A stretch of DNA of 64,000 bases, from positions 1-64,000 of the forward strand of contig CAWACK010000016.1 in the NCBI GenBank assembly GCA_963780545.1, read 5' to 3'. Positions 35,022 to 43,556 of this stretch are shown one piece after another (positions within the stretch are counted from its first letter, which is position 1; each line of letters begins with the position of its first letter). A program made the position numbers and the translations under genes. A model generated the notes under the pieces. It worked only from the letters and a program-made list of their open reading frames with translations, searched no databases and was not told where the DNA came from. The DNA comes from UBA8941 sp963780545. GTDB taxonomy: Archaea > Thermoproteota > Bathyarchaeia > TCS64.

Positions 35022-35678
35022 ATGCTCTGTGGGATCAAACTCATCATCTATGACCTCGATGGAACATTAATCGACTCCAAAGAAGCAATTGTTGAGACAT
35101 TCAACCGCGTCGTAGAAGAACTCGGCGAAGAGGCCTGCCCTGCTGACGCGATAATGGAGATGATAGGGCTCCCCCTCACAGAGATGTTCAAGAAGGTCCT
35201 CCCGGAGGAGAAGCATGAAAAGATCCAGGCCTGCTGGGACAGGTTCGTTGTTATATACGCGGATGTGGGAAGTAGGAAAACCCACATACTCCCAGGCGTA
35301 GAGGAAACCCTCAAACATTTCAAGGGAGCCGGCTACCTACAGAGCATCGCCACGACGAAGCGCGGTGATGTTGCTTCTCAGCTACTCGGCACCCTTGGTC
35401 TCAGGGGCTACTTCGATCTCGTCCTCGGGATAAACGACGTTGCCGCCCCCAAACCCGCGCCTGATATCATAAACCTTACCCTAAAGCGTCTCGACGTGAA
35501 ACCCCAAGAAAGCGTCCTAGTCGAGGATACAACGATAGGGCTTGAAGCTGGCAAGAAGGCGGGTGTTCACACTATAGGTGTCACAACCGGGACCCATAAC
35601 AGAGAAAAGCTGGCGACTCTTAACCCAAACTACATCGTGGACGGATTAAAGGAGCTGACGCGCCTTCTAGCGCGCTAG
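35022..35678 (+). CDS. HAD-superfamily hydrolase (phosphoglycolate phosphatase-like)
   Basis: A 218-residue HAD phosphatase. Motif I is IIYDLDGTLIDSKEA with the nucleophile Asp, motif II is ATTKRGD, motif III Lys is in KPAPDI, and motif IV is VLVEDTTIGLEAGKKAG. A helical cap of the Gph/PGMB type sits between motifs I and II. ATG 35022 is chosen since motif I then begins ten residues in; the frame is open from 34977. It ends overlapping the convergent racemase gene by four bases. Confidence 0.87.
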   Translation: MLCGIKLIIYDLDGTLIDSKEAIVETFNRVVEELGEEACPADAIMEMIGLPLTEMFKKVLPEEKHEKIQACWDRFVVIYADVGSRKTHILPGVEETLKHFKGAGYLQSIATTKRGDVASQLLGTLGLRGYFDLVLGINDVAAPKPAPDIINLTLKRLDVKPQESVLVEDTTIGLEAGKKAGVHTIGVTTGTHNREKLATLNPNYIVDGLKELTRLLAR

Positions 35679-36370
35679 ATCCTTATAGCGTACTGAAAAG
35701 CCGCTTCAGCATGGATCGTCGTCGTGTCGAAGACGGGAATCTTCGTGTGTTCCTGCTTGATTAGAAGGGGTATCTCCGTACAGCCAAGAATGACGCCCTG
35801 TGCACCCTTATCCTTGAGCTTCTCCATAATAGCGAGGTAGCCCTTGCGGCTCTCATCCTTCAATATGCCGAAGCTCAATTCCTCGAAGATCACTCGACCT
35901 ATGTAGGCCTGGTCCTCCTCATCGGGAACCACAACTTTGATGCCATACTTCCCTAGGCCTTCCCTATAATAGGGCTTATTCATCGCGAACTTAGTGCCGA
36001 TGAGTCCGACCTTCTTTATGCCCGCCTTCTTCACCTCAGCACCAGTGGCGTCTACGAGACTGAGTAGTGGAATGATATTCCTCCGGTCGAGCTTTTCGAA
36101 GAGGTTGTGCATAGTATTCGTAGCGATGACAGCGAAGTCTGCTCCTGCCGCTTGTAATGCGCGAAGACCCTTTGCAAGCTCAAGCTCCATGCTCTCCCAG
36201 TCTTCAACATCCATCCAATCGTCGAATCTTTGGAAGCTTACGCTGAAGATGACCACCTCGGGGTAGGCGTGATTATGAAACATCTCCTCGTAGCGGTGGA
36301 TTATGTGCATGTAGTAGGGAACCGTGGACTCTGGCGTGAGACCGCCAAGGATACCTATGCGCTTGTACAT
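35675..36370 (-). CDS. Aspartate/glutamate racemase-family protein (YgeA type)
   Basis: A 231-residue two-domain racemase-fold protein. It begins MYKRIGILGGLTPESTVPYY and ends its second domain with LGCTEIPLLIKQEH, which carries one catalytic Cys. The other catalytic position reads ADFAVIATNTMHNLFEKL: the Cys common in aspartate racemases is absent and Thr is the nearest candidate, as in Thr/Cys-pair members such as the Pectobacterium L-aspartate/glutamate racemase. ATG 36370 fits the family start. It is the last gene of a minus-strand unit with YbaK, PfkB and nucleoside hydrolase. Confidence 0.85.
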   Translation of the reverse strand: MYKRIGILGGLTPESTVPYYMHIIHRYEEMFHNHAYPEVVIFSVSFQRFDDWMDVEDWESMELELAKGLRALQAAGADFAVIATNTMHNLFEKLDRRNIIPLLSLVDATGAEVKKAGIKKVGLIGTKFAMNKPYYREGLGKYGIKVVVPDEEDQAYIGRVIFEELSFGILKDESRKGYLAIMEKLKDKGAQGVILGCTEIPLLIKQEHTKIPVFDTTTIHAEAAFQYAIRI

Positions 36371-36408
36371 GCATCCAGAATATTCGACCGTATATAATAC
36401 AGGTTTGG

Positions 36409-36897
36409 CTAGATTGAGACATCCACAAAGTCGCCGACGATGCTCTTTACTTGGTCGACAGTGAGGTTCATAACCGAATTTGGCGTCCCCGCTGCAGCCC
36501 ACACCTTCTCGAACCGTGCTAGACTCCTATCCAGAAGGATATTCACATTGGAAGTGTGTGGGAAGGGCGGGACACCACCTATCGGGTAGCCGGTTAGCTC
36601 CTTAACAGTCTCAGCATCGGCGTTTACTACCTTGACACCGAGGTGAGCAGAGACTTTCTTCGCGTCGACGCGCCTGTCACCGCTAATCACGACAACTACT
36701 GCCTGCTCACCCGCCTTGAATGCTATGCTCTTAGCTATCTCTGCCACCGTGCAGCCGAGCGCATCGGCAGCGAGCTGACTGGTCCTCGTCGACTCATCGA
36801 GGGTAACAACCCTCGCCTTGATGCCTTTCTCTTCGAGGTAAGCTGAGACACGCTTGGATCCACGGAGGTTGTTGTACACTCTTAGACGCTCCTCCAT
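36409..36897 (-). CDS. YbaK/ProX-family aminoacyl-tRNA deacylase
   Basis: A 162-residue YbaK-fold protein. KRVSAYLEEKGIKARVVTLD, GCTVAEIAKSIAFKAGEQAV, VISGDRRVDAKKVS and GGVPPFPHTSNVNILLDRSL are the conserved strands and the substrate-pocket loop of this family. Relatives hydrolyse mischarged tRNAs such as Cys- or Ala-tRNAPro. It overlaps the PfkB gene by 16 bases. No ProRS fusion is present; ProRS is 10 kb away. Confidence 0.88.
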   Translation of the reverse strand: MEERLRVYNNLRGSKRVSAYLEEKGIKARVVTLDESTRTSQLAADALGCTVAEIAKSIAFKAGEQAVVVVISGDRRVDAKKVSAHLGVKVVNADAETVKELTGYPIGGVPPFPHTSNVNILLDRSLARFEKVWAAAGTPNSVMNLTVDQVKSIVGDFVDVSI

Positions 36898-37853
36898 TTC
36901 TCTATTAGTTCTAAAAGCTGAACCTTGGTAGGGCCTCCCCTAGTCTCCTTGCACGTCGCCTTGAAACTCCCTCCAGCGTTCCCCCAGCGTAGAGCCTCAG
37001 TATCGTCAAGTCCCTCCACTTTCGCGGCAGCGAAGCCACCGATGAATGCATCACCGCAGCCTACTGTGTTTACCACTGTCATACCTAGTCTGTCGAGAGG
37101 CACAGCGTTGATGTGGATTATTGCTCCAACGTTGTCTTGCGTCAGGGTACAACCCTCCGAGCCGTGCTTTATTATGCATTTGAGGTTCTTCACCTTCTCA
37201 TGCATCATCTTTGCGATCTCGTGAGCTGAGCTGGTGCCGAGTAGGTTCTCGTACTCCACATGGTTGAGGATGAAATAGTCGGCGTTCACTAGCGTGGAGC
37301 TTAGCGCATCCATACCGAGCTCTGCATAGACTCCCGGATCCCAGATGACAGTGACGCCATGCTCCCTACAGAGCTTCGCTAGGCACTTCGCTGTCTCCAG
37401 TGGAGGGTCCATTATAACACATACCTTCGCCCCTTTAATGAGTCTTAGTCGTTCTGGGTCACGAAGGCATTGATCATCTAGCTTGAGGTTGGCGCCAAAG
37501 TAGGTGTGTATCTCATTCTCACCATCGCCACCTATGCTGATGTAGGCTTGCCCTGATTCCTCCCCCTGCACAAAGAGGAGTCCCGAATCCTCGACGCCCT
37601 CATCCCAGAGGATATTGCGCTGCTTGTCAGCTATCTCGTCTTTACCCAGAGCGCCTATAAAGGCGACTCTCTTCTTTCCCAAGAGCCTTGCTGCTGCGAC
37701 GGCGACGTTCGCTGCAGTGCCGCCGCTGACTCGTTGTATCTCCTTAACAGGGACTTCCTCACCCACTCTAGGAAGCCTCTCCATGAAGAGGTTGACGTCC
37801 CAATTTATAGCTCCACAGCTTATGAGATCTGCCAAACTAGCCACCATCTGCAA
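36882..37853 (-). CDS. PfkB-family carbohydrate/nucleoside kinase
   Basis: Ribokinase-fold kinase of 323 residues. The N-terminal region has VSGGTAANVAVAAARLLG (substrate glycines), and the C-terminal anion-hole motif is NTVGCGDAFIGGFAAAKVEG with the catalytic Asp (GAGD variant GCGD). It overlaps a nucleoside hydrolase gene by 17 bases. The likely chemistry is phosphorylation of ribose released by the hydrolase, or of a nucleoside directly. Which one cannot be told from sequence. Confidence 0.87.
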   Translation of the reverse strand: MQMVASLADLISCGAINWDVNLFMERLPRVGEEVPVKEIQRVSGGTAANVAVAAARLLGKKRVAFIGALGKDEIADKQRNILWDEGVEDSGLLFVQGEESGQAYISIGGDGENEIHTYFGANLKLDDQCLRDPERLRLIKGAKVCVIMDPPLETAKCLAKLCREHGVTVIWDPGVYAELGMDALSSTLVNADYFILNHVEYENLLGTSSAHEIAKMMHEKVKNLKCIIKHGSEGCTLTQDNVGAIIHINAVPLDRLGMTVVNTVGCGDAFIGGFAAAKVEGLDDTEALRWGNAGGSFKATCKETRGGPTKVQLLELIEKWRSV

Positions 37854-38778
37854 CCCTGTCGATGATCATCTTGTGGAATCGAGTAGCGTCGACCTCGACG
37901 ATTATCTCGTGTTTCGCTTTCTGGTTCTCCTCTCGGTGGAACATTCGGCGGTCCACGACCGTCATTCCCATGGTTTGCGTGCCCACCGTCTCGACTTCGA
38001 CCCTGTAACTCTCAGTTTTAAAGATGGTTGGGTCTACAACGTAGGCCAAGGCCATCGGGTCGTGGAGACTGAAGCCATTATATCTCTCCACGAGGACGCC
38101 GCAGAGGCCCTCGATGAGCTTAGAGCGTCTCGTTTTCTTCGCAATCATTTCGCCATACATAGCCTTGCTCATCTTGTAGTCAGGGTTGGTGGTGATGTCA
38201 AGGCCGATGCAGGTGATAGGAATACCGCTGCCAAAGACGAGTTTTGCTGCGTCAGGATCATGCCAGATGTTAAACTCGGCGACTGCGTTAGCATTCCCGA
38301 TTCCGTAAGGAGTGAGTCCGAAGGCTCCACCCATTATAACGAGGCCATTCACCTTCTCAGGGATTGTAGGGTCGGCGAGGATCGCCGTAGCAATGTTCGT
38401 CAGAGGACCAATCGCTACGAGAGTCAGGTCCTTACCCAGCTCATCCGCCTCATCTATGATTAACTTTGCCGCGTTGCGATCATCGATCTTCATCTTCGTC
38501 GCGGGGAGGACTGCATCCATGAGTCCCGTCTCGCCATGAAAACTCTCGGCATGCTCCATCTGCCTGAACATAGGATGCTTTGCTCCTTGCGCCACTGGGA
38601 CGTCGCTCCTGCCTAGGAACTCCAGAAGCTGCCTAGCGTTCCTTGTTCCCTTCTCCACGTCGACATTACCATCGACCGTTGTAACCGCTTCGACCTTGAT
38701 CTCCGGACTGGAGAAAGCGAGGAGGAAAGCCAAAGCGTCATCGACGCCCGGGTCAGTGTCAAGGATTATCCGATTCAA
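37837..38778 (-). CDS. Inosine-uridine-preferring nucleoside hydrolase
   Basis: N-ribohydrolase of 313 residues. The calcium-binding signature DTDPGVDDALAFLLA is at residues 7-21, with GNVDVEKGTRNARQLL, MGGAFGLTPYGIGNANAVAE and the C-terminal HDPMALAYVVDP that completes the metal site. It splits nucleosides into base and ribose. The kinase gene overlaps its end, making a compact salvage or catabolic pair. It is the first gene of the four-gene minus-strand unit. Confidence 0.92.
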   Translation of the reverse strand: MNRIILDTDPGVDDALAFLLAFSSPEIKVEAVTTVDGNVDVEKGTRNARQLLEFLGRSDVPVAQGAKHPMFRQMEHAESFHGETGLMDAVLPATKMKIDDRNAAKLIIDEADELGKDLTLVAIGPLTNIATAILADPTIPEKVNGLVIMGGAFGLTPYGIGNANAVAEFNIWHDPDAAKLVFGSGIPITCIGLDITTNPDYKMSKAMYGEMIAKKTRRSKLIEGLCGVLVERYNGFSLHDPMALAYVVDPTIFKTESYRVEVETVGTQTMGMTVVDRRMFHREENQKAKHEIIVEVDATRFHKMIIDRVADGG

Positions 38779-38828
38779 CGGTTACCCAACCTAGGTTTAG
38801 ACGAGTCTCCGTGGAATAAAACATCTAT

Positions 38829-39527
38829 TTAGCTCCGCGTGCCCCGAATGGTCTTCGCATAACCCTCTGTGAGAAGTCTCATTCTCTCACCTTGGGATAA
38901 ATTACGAAGCCTAGCCAGCTCCATCCTCCTCTTCTCCGCTTTCATCTTCAGCTCTTCCGGGTTATCTCTCCACATCTGCTCCTCAAGGACCCTCTTCACG
39001 ACGATTTCTGAGAGAAGTGTATCAGCTATCGGGCAACCGTCGAATGATTTGCCTTGTCCCATGTTCGCGAGGAGATCTTTGGTGGGGTAGCTACGGCATG
39101 TCCCTGGGCGCGCCGAGTAAACGACGCAGAGATTATCCTTCAGGAACCTGCAAGGCTGCGAGACGACGAAGGTCCCATCCCCCACTGGCACAGCCTTGAG
39201 CTGTTCCTTTAACCTCTTGTACTCGACATGTAGGTAGTTGGCTACTCCTTGGAGTTCGTCTTTTCGGAGCCGAATAGAGCCCCGTTCCCTGCAGCAGTCC
39301 CCGCATCGTCTACACAGGACCTCCTGCATTGCGAAGATCATCGCAACCTCCGTCTCGAGAACCACACCTAAGCTACTGACCGCTTTGAGGACGTCCTCAA
39401 CACTAACAGGTGGCATATTGAGCCTACTTTTAGACAACTCTAGGACGCGAAAGGCGTGGCGACCCGAAAAGGGCTTGAAATCGGGGCGCTGCATAAGCAT
39501 ATCGAGGGGTGACTTCTCCTCGCTCAT
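38829..39527 (-). CDS. YkgJ-family cysteine cluster protein
   Basis: A 232-residue protein with eight-odd cysteines in the YkgJ/UPF0153 pattern: LCRRCGDCCRERGSIRL, QPCRFLKDNLCVVY and RPGTCRSYP. The cluster is likely a zinc or iron-sulfur site. A helical N-terminal domain of about 90 residues precedes it and a charged helical end follows. The role is unknown. The gene is alone, divergent from the threonine dehydratase gene across a 400-base gap. Confidence 0.85.
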   Translation of the reverse strand: MSEEKSPLDMLMQRPDFKPFSGRHAFRVLELSKSRLNMPPVSVEDVLKAVSSLGVVLETEVAMIFAMQEVLCRRCGDCCRERGSIRLRKDELQGVANYLHVEYKRLKEQLKAVPVGDGTFVVSQPCRFLKDNLCVVYSARPGTCRSYPTKDLLANMGQGKSFDGCPIADTLLSEIVVKRVLEEQMWRDNPEELKMKAEKRRMELARLRNLSQGERMRLLTEGYAKTIRGTRS

Positions 39528-39924
39528 GGTAGGGCAACACTTTTGGAGGTTAATAACTGTAAGCCCTAAATCACCTCTCGCCCTTGGTTGTTTAGAAATT
39601 CTTTAGCCTACGCACGCGACTTGGATCGAAACCTGAGCATGCTTCTGTCATTGTGACTATTCAGTAGTAGCTACCCCTCGCCCGTACCAAACAGTCGTTC
39701 GATGCTCCACCGCTTCCGGAACAGCCCCAAGATCCACTTAGAGCACGCTACGAAGTCGTGATCCACACGTAGCGCCTCAACTCTTCGCTTATGCTGCTAT
39801 ACCGACGTCAAGCACGTGCCTTAGTGTGACTATAAACCTAGTTCTAAAATAATCGGGTATGTGTGGCCTAATTGTCTTTCCTAGGTGTCTAGATTATTAT
39901 ACAGTTCTGATTATATTTTCCTTC
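39528..39924. other. Intergenic region with a degenerate transposase-like remnant
   Basis: About 400 bases without an intact gene. On the minus strand (39671-39800) the reading VEALRVDHDFVACSKW followed by RKRWSIERLFGTGEG and a stop resembles the C-terminal end of DDE transposases, where a W-x-I-E-x-x-F motif carries the last catalytic Glu. Stops interrupt the frame upstream, so this is at most a relic. Confidence 0.35.
39671..39800 (-). pseudogene. Possible transposase C-terminal relic
   Basis: Short open stretch ending LFRKRWSIERLFGTGEG. The KRRWxIExxF pattern fits the glutamate region of IS4/IS5-type transposases. No start codon or upstream catalytic Asp is found, and the frame is closed by TAG upstream. 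Recognition is by pattern only. Confidence 0.35.
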
Positions 39925-40878
39925 ATGGTTACACTGGGCGACGTTTACGCAGCCCGGAGACGGATGAGACAATGGATCAGGAGAACTCCCTCTGAGCCAT
40001 CTACCCTCCTCAGCGAGCTCACTAACTCAGAAGTCTGGCTGAAACTGGAGAACAGACAACTCACAGGTTCATTCAAGATAAGGGGTGCGACTAATAGGAT
40101 CGCACTCCTCACACTCGAAGAGAGAAAGAAAGGAGTGGTCGCTGCATCCTCAGGTAACCATGCCCAAGGTATTGCTTATGTAGCTCGTGAATTCGGCATC
40201 AAGTCCGTTATCGTCGTGCCAGGAAATACGCCAAAAGTGAAGAGGGACGCCATAAGGGCACTCGGCGCTAACCTAATCGTCCACGGCGACGAATACATGG
40301 AGTCTGAACGCCTAGCCCAACAAATCAGCCATGAGAATGGTATGCCCTTCTTCAGCCCATATAACGACCCTGACCTCATAGCAGGTCAGGGTACAGTTGC
40401 ACTCGAGATGGTGGAGGACTGCCCCGAACTTGATGCAGTCCTAGTCCCAGTGAGCGGTGGAGGACTCATTTCCGGAGTTGCTATCGTTATGAACGGAACC
40501 TCGAATGCCGAAGTAATAGGCGTTCAAACCGAGGCGAGCCCTGTTATGCATGAGAGCATTAAGGCGGGGAAGATCATTGACATCCCCATGTTTGAGACCA
40601 TCGCAGAGGGGCTCCATGGTGGAATAGAGCAGGGAAGCGTTACCTTCCCAATCTGCCAGAAGCTGGTGAAGGACTGGATCGATGTGAGGGAAAGCACCAT
40701 CATCGACGCTCTCCGACTCATGATCATTCGTCAACATGAGATAATGGAGGGGGCGGGTGCCGTTGGTGTCGCTGCCCTGCTGGAGAATCCCCGTCGATTC
40801 GAAGGGAAACGCGTTGGCATCGTTATCAGCGGAGGAAACATCGACGAGGGGCTCCTCCACCGTGTCGCCTCTCGCTGA
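39925..40878 (+). CDS. Threonine dehydratase / serine racemase-like PLP enzyme
   Basis: Fold-type II PLP enzyme of 317 residues. The Schiff-base Lys is in LTGSFKIRGATN near residue 52, SSGNHAQGIAYVA is the substrate loop, and VPVSGGGLISGVA binds the phosphate. There is no C-terminal ACT domain, so it is the catabolic type that deaminates threonine or serine to the 2-oxoacid, or a serine racemase. ATG 39925 is used; the frame extends to 39859 but reads hydrophobic and non-family. A short zinc protein gene follows after 38 bases. Confidence 0.88.
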   Translation: MVTLGDVYAARRRMRQWIRRTPSEPSTLLSELTNSEVWLKLENRQLTGSFKIRGATNRIALLTLEERKKGVVAASSGNHAQGIAYVAREFGIKSVIVVPGNTPKVKRDAIRALGANLIVHGDEYMESERLAQQISHENGMPFFSPYNDPDLIAGQGTVALEMVEDCPELDAVLVPVSGGGLISGVAIVMNGTSNAEVIGVQTEASPVMHESIKAGKIIDIPMFETIAEGLHGGIEQGSVTFPICQKLVKDWIDVRESTIIDALRLMIIRQHEIMEGAGAVGVAALLENPRRFEGKRVGIVISGGNIDEGLLHRVASR

Positions 40879-40916
40879 ACTCAATACATTTATAGCCTCC
40901 GCTTAGTCGGCTCCTG

Positions 40917-41117
40917 ATGGGGTCAGGTTTGCCACTCTGCGACGTATGCGGCATGGAGGCTCAAGAGCTCAGGGACTGTAAGGAGTGTGGAGCCAAATAC
41001 TGCTTCGAATGCGGGGATACAAAGCGAGGTCTATGCTACGACTGCCTCGGTTGGGACGACGAGGAGATTGACGAGGAGTCTGGTGAGGAAGAGTGGGAAC
41101 AAAACGACCTAAACTAG
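40917..41117 (+). CDS. Small eight-cysteine zinc-finger protein
   Basis: A 66-residue protein consisting of one cross-brace-like zinc module: C-x2-C-x9-C-x2-C-x4-C-x2-C-x7-C-x2-C, from CDVCG to CYDCLGW, followed by an acidic tail (DDEEIDEESGEEEWEQ). The same spacing, with x8 for x9, is at the N-terminus of the membrane protein at 58503-59162. Such B-box/RING-like modules mediate protein contacts. It may share a transcript with the dehydratase upstream. Confidence 0.75.
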   Translation: MGSGLPLCDVCGMEAQELRDCKECGAKYCFECGDTKRGLCYDCLGWDDEEIDEESGEEEWEQNDLN

Positions 41118-41240
41118 TCTATCAACCTTTAAAGATCGTAACTGAGGGTCTGGAGTCATAATAGCCATACGCGTGCGCGAAAGATCAAATAAATTTTGGT
41201 TGGAGCATTTTAATACGAAGGTAGCTAATCTGCGTATAAT

Positions 41241-42086
41241 ATGAGCAGATTAGGCGGCTTCGTTAGGATACTAAGACCAATCAACTCATTTATGATGGGA
41301 TTTGGAATCCTCGTCGGCGTCGTTTTAGCTAACAGACTTCGAACCACGATCTCTCCATCGTCTCTTGTTCTTGCCTTCATGACAGGGTTCACACTCACGG
41401 GCAGTGCGATGGTTATCAACGACTATTATGATAGGGAGATCGATGCAGTTAATGAGCCAAAGCGACCCCTTCCCAGCGGAGAGGTGAAGCCTAGTGAGGC
41501 TCTAATCTACGCCGTGTTGCTTAGCTTGATTGGATTGGCCACCGCTTATCTCACCAGTATCCCAAGCCTAGGTATTGCCCTCTTCTCATGGTTTGTGATG
41601 ATGGTGTACTCTGCTTGGGGGAAGCGAGCGGGGTTCGTGGGAAACCTAATGGTTAGCACATGTATTGCCTTACCCTTCATTTACGGCGGTGTCATCGTTG
41701 GCAACGTTTCCACTTCGCTGCTCTTTAGCGCCTTAGCTTTTCTCTCCAACACAGGGAGGGAGGTGACGAAGGGAATAGTTGATGTCGAAGGCGACAAGAT
41801 TAGTGGTGTTAAGACAGTTGCTGCCAGCTTCGGCTCCGATAAGGCTGCATACTTGGCCTCCACCTTCTATCTAGTGGCGGTGCTCGCTTCCATGGCTCCC
41901 TTGTTCCTCAACCTAGTATCAATTTGGTATATTCCATTCGTCTCAGTAACGGATTTGGGGCTAGTCTATGGCGCCATTACCATACTCAGGGATCATAGTA
42001 GGGAAAATAGCAGAAGGGTGAAGAACCAGATCCTATACTGGATGTTGTTCGGTCTTCTCGCCTTCGCAGCGGGAAGTTTAGCGTAA
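41241..42086 (+). CDS. ubiA: UbiA-family prenyltransferase, probable DGGGP synthase
   Basis: Polytopic membrane prenyltransferase, 281 residues with seven or more hydrophobic helices. The first Asp-rich motif is NDYYDREIDAVNEPKRPLPS and the second is KGIVDVEGDKISGVKTVA. In archaea this family attaches the second geranylgeranyl chain to make digeranylgeranylglyceryl phosphate, a core ether-lipid step. A TATA-like TTTTAAT lies at about 41208, close to the start. It converges with S7. Confidence 0.9.
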   Translation: MSRLGGFVRILRPINSFMMGFGILVGVVLANRLRTTISPSSLVLAFMTGFTLTGSAMVINDYYDREIDAVNEPKRPLPSGEVKPSEALIYAVLLSLIGLATAYLTSIPSLGIALFSWFVMMVYSAWGKRAGFVGNLMVSTCIALPFIYGGVIVGNVSTSLLFSALAFLSNTGREVTKGIVDVEGDKISGVKTVAASFGSDKAAYLASTFYLVAVLASMAPLFLNLVSIWYIPFVSVTDLGLVYGAITILRDHSRENSRRVKNQILYWMLFGLLAFAAGSLA

Positions 42087-42105
42087 AGAAGAAAAGAAAA
42101 TTTAT

Positions 42106-42717
42106 TTACCTTGAAGCAAACGCCACGCGCTCCATCTCGCGCTTGCGCCTAACAGCAAAGTTGTTTCCATCGTTCTGAGCAGCACCGATGAGCTGATCCG
42201 CAACAATCTCCTCAAAGGTCTTCCTATTCCCAAAGGTCTGCTCCTTTATCCCCTTGGTAATAAACCTCAGTGCGAGGTCAATCCTACGCTGCGGGGAGAT
42301 GTCTACCGCAAGCCTGTAGACTACGCCACCGTAGCCAATACGGGTCGTGTCCTCATTGGGGGCAGAGTTCTCGACGGCACGGACGAGAACTTCAATCGGG
42401 TTTCTCCCACTCTTGATGCTGATTATTTTAAATGCAGTCCTCACCGCATTCGTTACCCTTGGTTTATCGCCGCCGCTACTCCCAGGCTTCATAAGATCGT
42501 TGATGAGGCGCTCCACTATGCTCATTTCACTCTTCTGGAACTTACGGGCCTCGTGGCGACCACCTGTATGAGGCATGTAGACTGGCGTGATCTTGAGGTA
42601 CCTCTTCAAACTGGGATCGCGTACCTCGATGTTCTCAAAAGTCCATTCCCCGAATAGTTTGATTCCGCCAGTGCCAGCAGTGGTGGCCTCAATTGTTATC
42701 TCTTGTTCATCGCTCAC
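42106..42717 (-). CDS. rps7: 30S ribosomal protein S7
   Basis: uS7, 203 residues from GTG 42717. It has FGEWTFENIEVRDPSLKRYL, MPHTGGRHEARKFQKSEMSI and the C-terminal end NNFAVRRKREMERVAFASR typical of archaeal members. The frame is open upstream to 42804, but that part is not family-like. It lies after S12 on the minus strand, with an unusually wide 238-base gap between them. Confidence 0.94.
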   Translation of the reverse strand: MSDEQEITIEATTAGTGGIKLFGEWTFENIEVRDPSLKRYLKITPVYMPHTGGRHEARKFQKSEMSIVERLINDLMKPGSSGGDKPRVTNAVRTAFKIISIKSGRNPIEVLVRAVENSAPNEDTTRIGYGGVVYRLAVDISPQRRIDLALRFITKGIKEQTFGNRKTFEEIVADQLIGAAQNDGNNFAVRRKREMERVAFASR

Positions 42718-42955
42718 TTGGCCGATTCGCCTCGGATTGCAGAGGGGAAGAGTAGGTTCGGGAATAAAAGTCTTACCGAAGATAAGCAAACTTTCATTTC
42801 TCACCTTTTACGCATGTTGTCAATCTCCTCCAAGAAATTCAAAAACACTCTAAAGTTCCATATTTCACTTCAACCCTTTATGGCGACATTGAGACATTAA
42901 CCAGACTGAAAAAATAGAAACGAAAACTAAGGTAGCTAAAAATTAAACCTTTTTT

Positions 42956-43396
42956 TTACCTTGCTGGCTTCTGTACTTTACCAATGACCAGCAGGTTGAG
43001 CGGAACGCCATTCACAGCGTTAACCTTGTAGCGGACACCAGGTATGTCCCCCATCGAACGGCTTCTGGGGCCACTGATGCCCTCGATTGTGACCTCATCG
43101 TGCTCATCAACAAAATTGAGTGCGCCATCACCTGGCATGAATGCCGTCGCGAGTCTGCCATTCTTGATGATCTGGATACGAACACACTTACGAATCGCAG
43201 AGTTCGGTTGCTTAGATTCTACTCCCACCTTCTGAAGAACTATTCCTCTACCCATGGGAGCGCCCTGGAGAAGATCCTTCTTATCCGTTCTGCGCTTCCT
43301 CCGGAGGACGTAGTCCTTACTCTTGTACCGCATGGCTCTTCTGTTGTTTTTGAGTCTACGGCCGGCAAACATACCGTTAGTCAAGCGATTCTCCAC
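42956..43396 (-). CDS. rps12: 30S ribosomal protein S12
   Basis: uS12, 146 residues from GTG 43396. It has MFAGRRLKNNRRAMRYKSKD, LLQGAPMGRGIVLQKVGVES, then KQPNSAIRKCVRIQ at the decoding site, and IGKVQKPAR at the end. The open frame continues upstream to 43480 but only the GTG start fits the archaeal length. The gene is divergent from EF-1alpha with a 160-base intergenic region holding both promoters. Confidence 0.94.
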   Translation of the reverse strand: MENRLTNGMFAGRRLKNNRRAMRYKSKDYVLRRKRRTDKKDLLQGAPMGRGIVLQKVGVESKQPNSAIRKCVRIQIIKNGRLATAFMPGDGALNFVDEHDEVTIEGISGPRSRSMGDIPGVRYKVNAVNGVPLNLLVIGKVQKPAR

Positions 43397-43511
43397 CTTC
43401 CGGTGTAGACTTACATGTTTAAACTTTACGCATCGCCTTGTGAGTGTGAAAAAAATCGGAGGATCAGAACTTCTACCCAAGATCAGTATGGTTTATAGAT
43501 GTGAACCTAAC

Positions 43512-43520
43512 CTTTTTATC
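43512..43520 (+). promoter_or_regulatory. TATA-like element upstream of EF-1alpha
   Basis: CTTTTTATC about 40 bases before the EF-1alpha ATG at 43557. A GGAG ribosome binding site (43544-43547) lies nine bases before the start. The spacing predicts a short leader. Confidence 0.5.
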
Positions 43521-43556
43521 CACCATCCTAGTCGGAATGAGTAGGAGATTTGAGAA

